From: Candidatus Aminicenantota bacterium
Lineage (GTDB): Bacteria > Acidobacteriota > Aminicenantia > Aminicenantales > Aminicenantaceae
Assembly (NCBI GenBank): GCA_030607635.1
Contig: JAUWJP010000134.1
Span: 1 to 5,359, forward strand
Direction: 5' to 3'
Length of the DNA: 5,359 nucleotides
Shown piece by piece: positions 4,986 through 5,359 of this stretch. The notes beneath the pieces were generated by a model. The model worked only from the letters and a program-made list of their open reading frames with translations, had not been told where the DNA came from and searched no databases. The first letter of the stretch is position 1; the number at the start of each line of letters is the position of its first letter. The translations under genes were made by a program, and so were the position numbers.

Positions 4986-5359
4986 ATGTTTCAAGAACTG
5001 GAAGAAATCAAGGAAAAATACCGCCAACTCACCCTCTCTTTATCTGATCCAGCCTTAGTTTCCAATTCTCAAAAAGTCAAAAAAGTCGCCAAGGAACGGG
5101 CAGATTTAGAACCTTTGGTAAAAAAATATAAAGATTACGAAAAAATAAAAAATGATATCAAGGAATCAGAAGAAATCCTGGCCGACCCTCAATCTGATTC
5201 AGATTTAAAGAAACTGGCAGGGGATGAGCTCAAAGAATTGGGGCAAGAAGAGGAGAAAATTAAGGAAGAGCTTAGGATTTTGCTCCTTCCTAAAGACCCC
5301 AATGATGAGAAAAATGTATTTCTGGAAATAAGGGCGGGCGCTGGTGGAGATGAAGCTTC
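4986..5359 (+). CDS. prfA: peptide chain release factor 1, N-terminal part (runs off window)
   Basis: RF1 recognises UAA and UAG in the ribosomal A site and triggers peptide release. Only the first 124 codons of about 355 are present, open to the window end. The visible part is the helical coiled-coil N-terminal domain, rich in Lys/Glu (1-100), and the start of the core domain with LLPKDPNDEKNVFLEIRAG and GAGGDEA (118-124). PNDEKNVFLEIRAGAGGDEA separates RF1 from RF2, which has a different sequence before GAGGTE. The stop-codon-reading PxT loop and the catalytic GGQ lie beyond the edge. The ATG is 5 nt after the rpmE stop and no clear Shine-Dalgarno precedes it, so it probably depends on translational coupling from rpmE. 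Genes for an RF methylase (prmC) commonly follow, but none is visible here. Confidence 0.96.
   Translation, partial: MFQELEEIKEKYRQLTLSLSDPALVSNSQKVKKVAKERADLEPLVKKYKDYEKIKNDIKESEEILADPQSDSDLKKLAGDELKELGQEEEKIKEELRILLLPKDPNDEKNVFLEIRAGAGGDEA

Overview
The window looks like ordinary chromosome from an uncultured, moderately AT-rich bacterium. It has standard-code genes, sigma70-type promoters, dispersed palindromic repeats and a core ribosome-maturation/translation gene cluster. The short bacterial/archaeal-type ThiC, the rsmD / rpmE / prfA grouping and palindromic repeats of a kind common in metagenome-derived genomes would fit a lineage such as Aminicenantes/Acidobacteriota or a related deep-branching phylum. 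That placement is a guess; the sequence alone does not fix it.

Left part (1-2010, minus strand): thiC (phosphomethylpyrimidine synthase of thiamin synthesis) is read leftward from its own near-consensus promoter (TTGACA, 17 bp, TATACT). Its leader is only about 50 nt, too short for a TPP riboswitch, and none is visible. An imperfect palindromic interspersed repeat lies just upstream of that promoter. Further upstream on the same strand is a single-domain PilZ protein with a strong Shine-Dalgarno. A 360-bp divergent spacer (2011-2370) separates it from the rightward genes. The spacer holds a short tandem direct repeat and a weak promoter candidate, and no gene I can support.

Right part (2371-5359, plus strand): the order is a secreted protein of unknown function, rsmD (16S rRNA m2G966 methyltransferase), a 292-aa conserved-looking protein of unknown function, rpmE (zinc-type bL31) and the start of prfA (release factor 1, cut by the window end). 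The first three could be one transcription unit. Between the 292-aa gene and rpmE lies a compact 118-bp element with a perfect 23-bp terminal inverted repeat and two further internal hairpins (a Y-shaped fold). It starts directly after the stop codon and can also serve as a terminator.

After that element come an extended -10 promoter (TGGTATAAT) and a very GC-rich hairpin plus T-tract in the short rpmE leader, directly against the Shine-Dalgarno. This is a plausible attenuator of rpmE-prfA. rpmE and prfA are 5 nt apart and probably translationally coupled.

I see no undescribed multi-gene system. The points most worth following up are the 118-bp Y-shaped element, the hairpin in the rpmE leader, the unknown 292-aa protein inside a translation-gene cluster, and thiC without a riboswitch.
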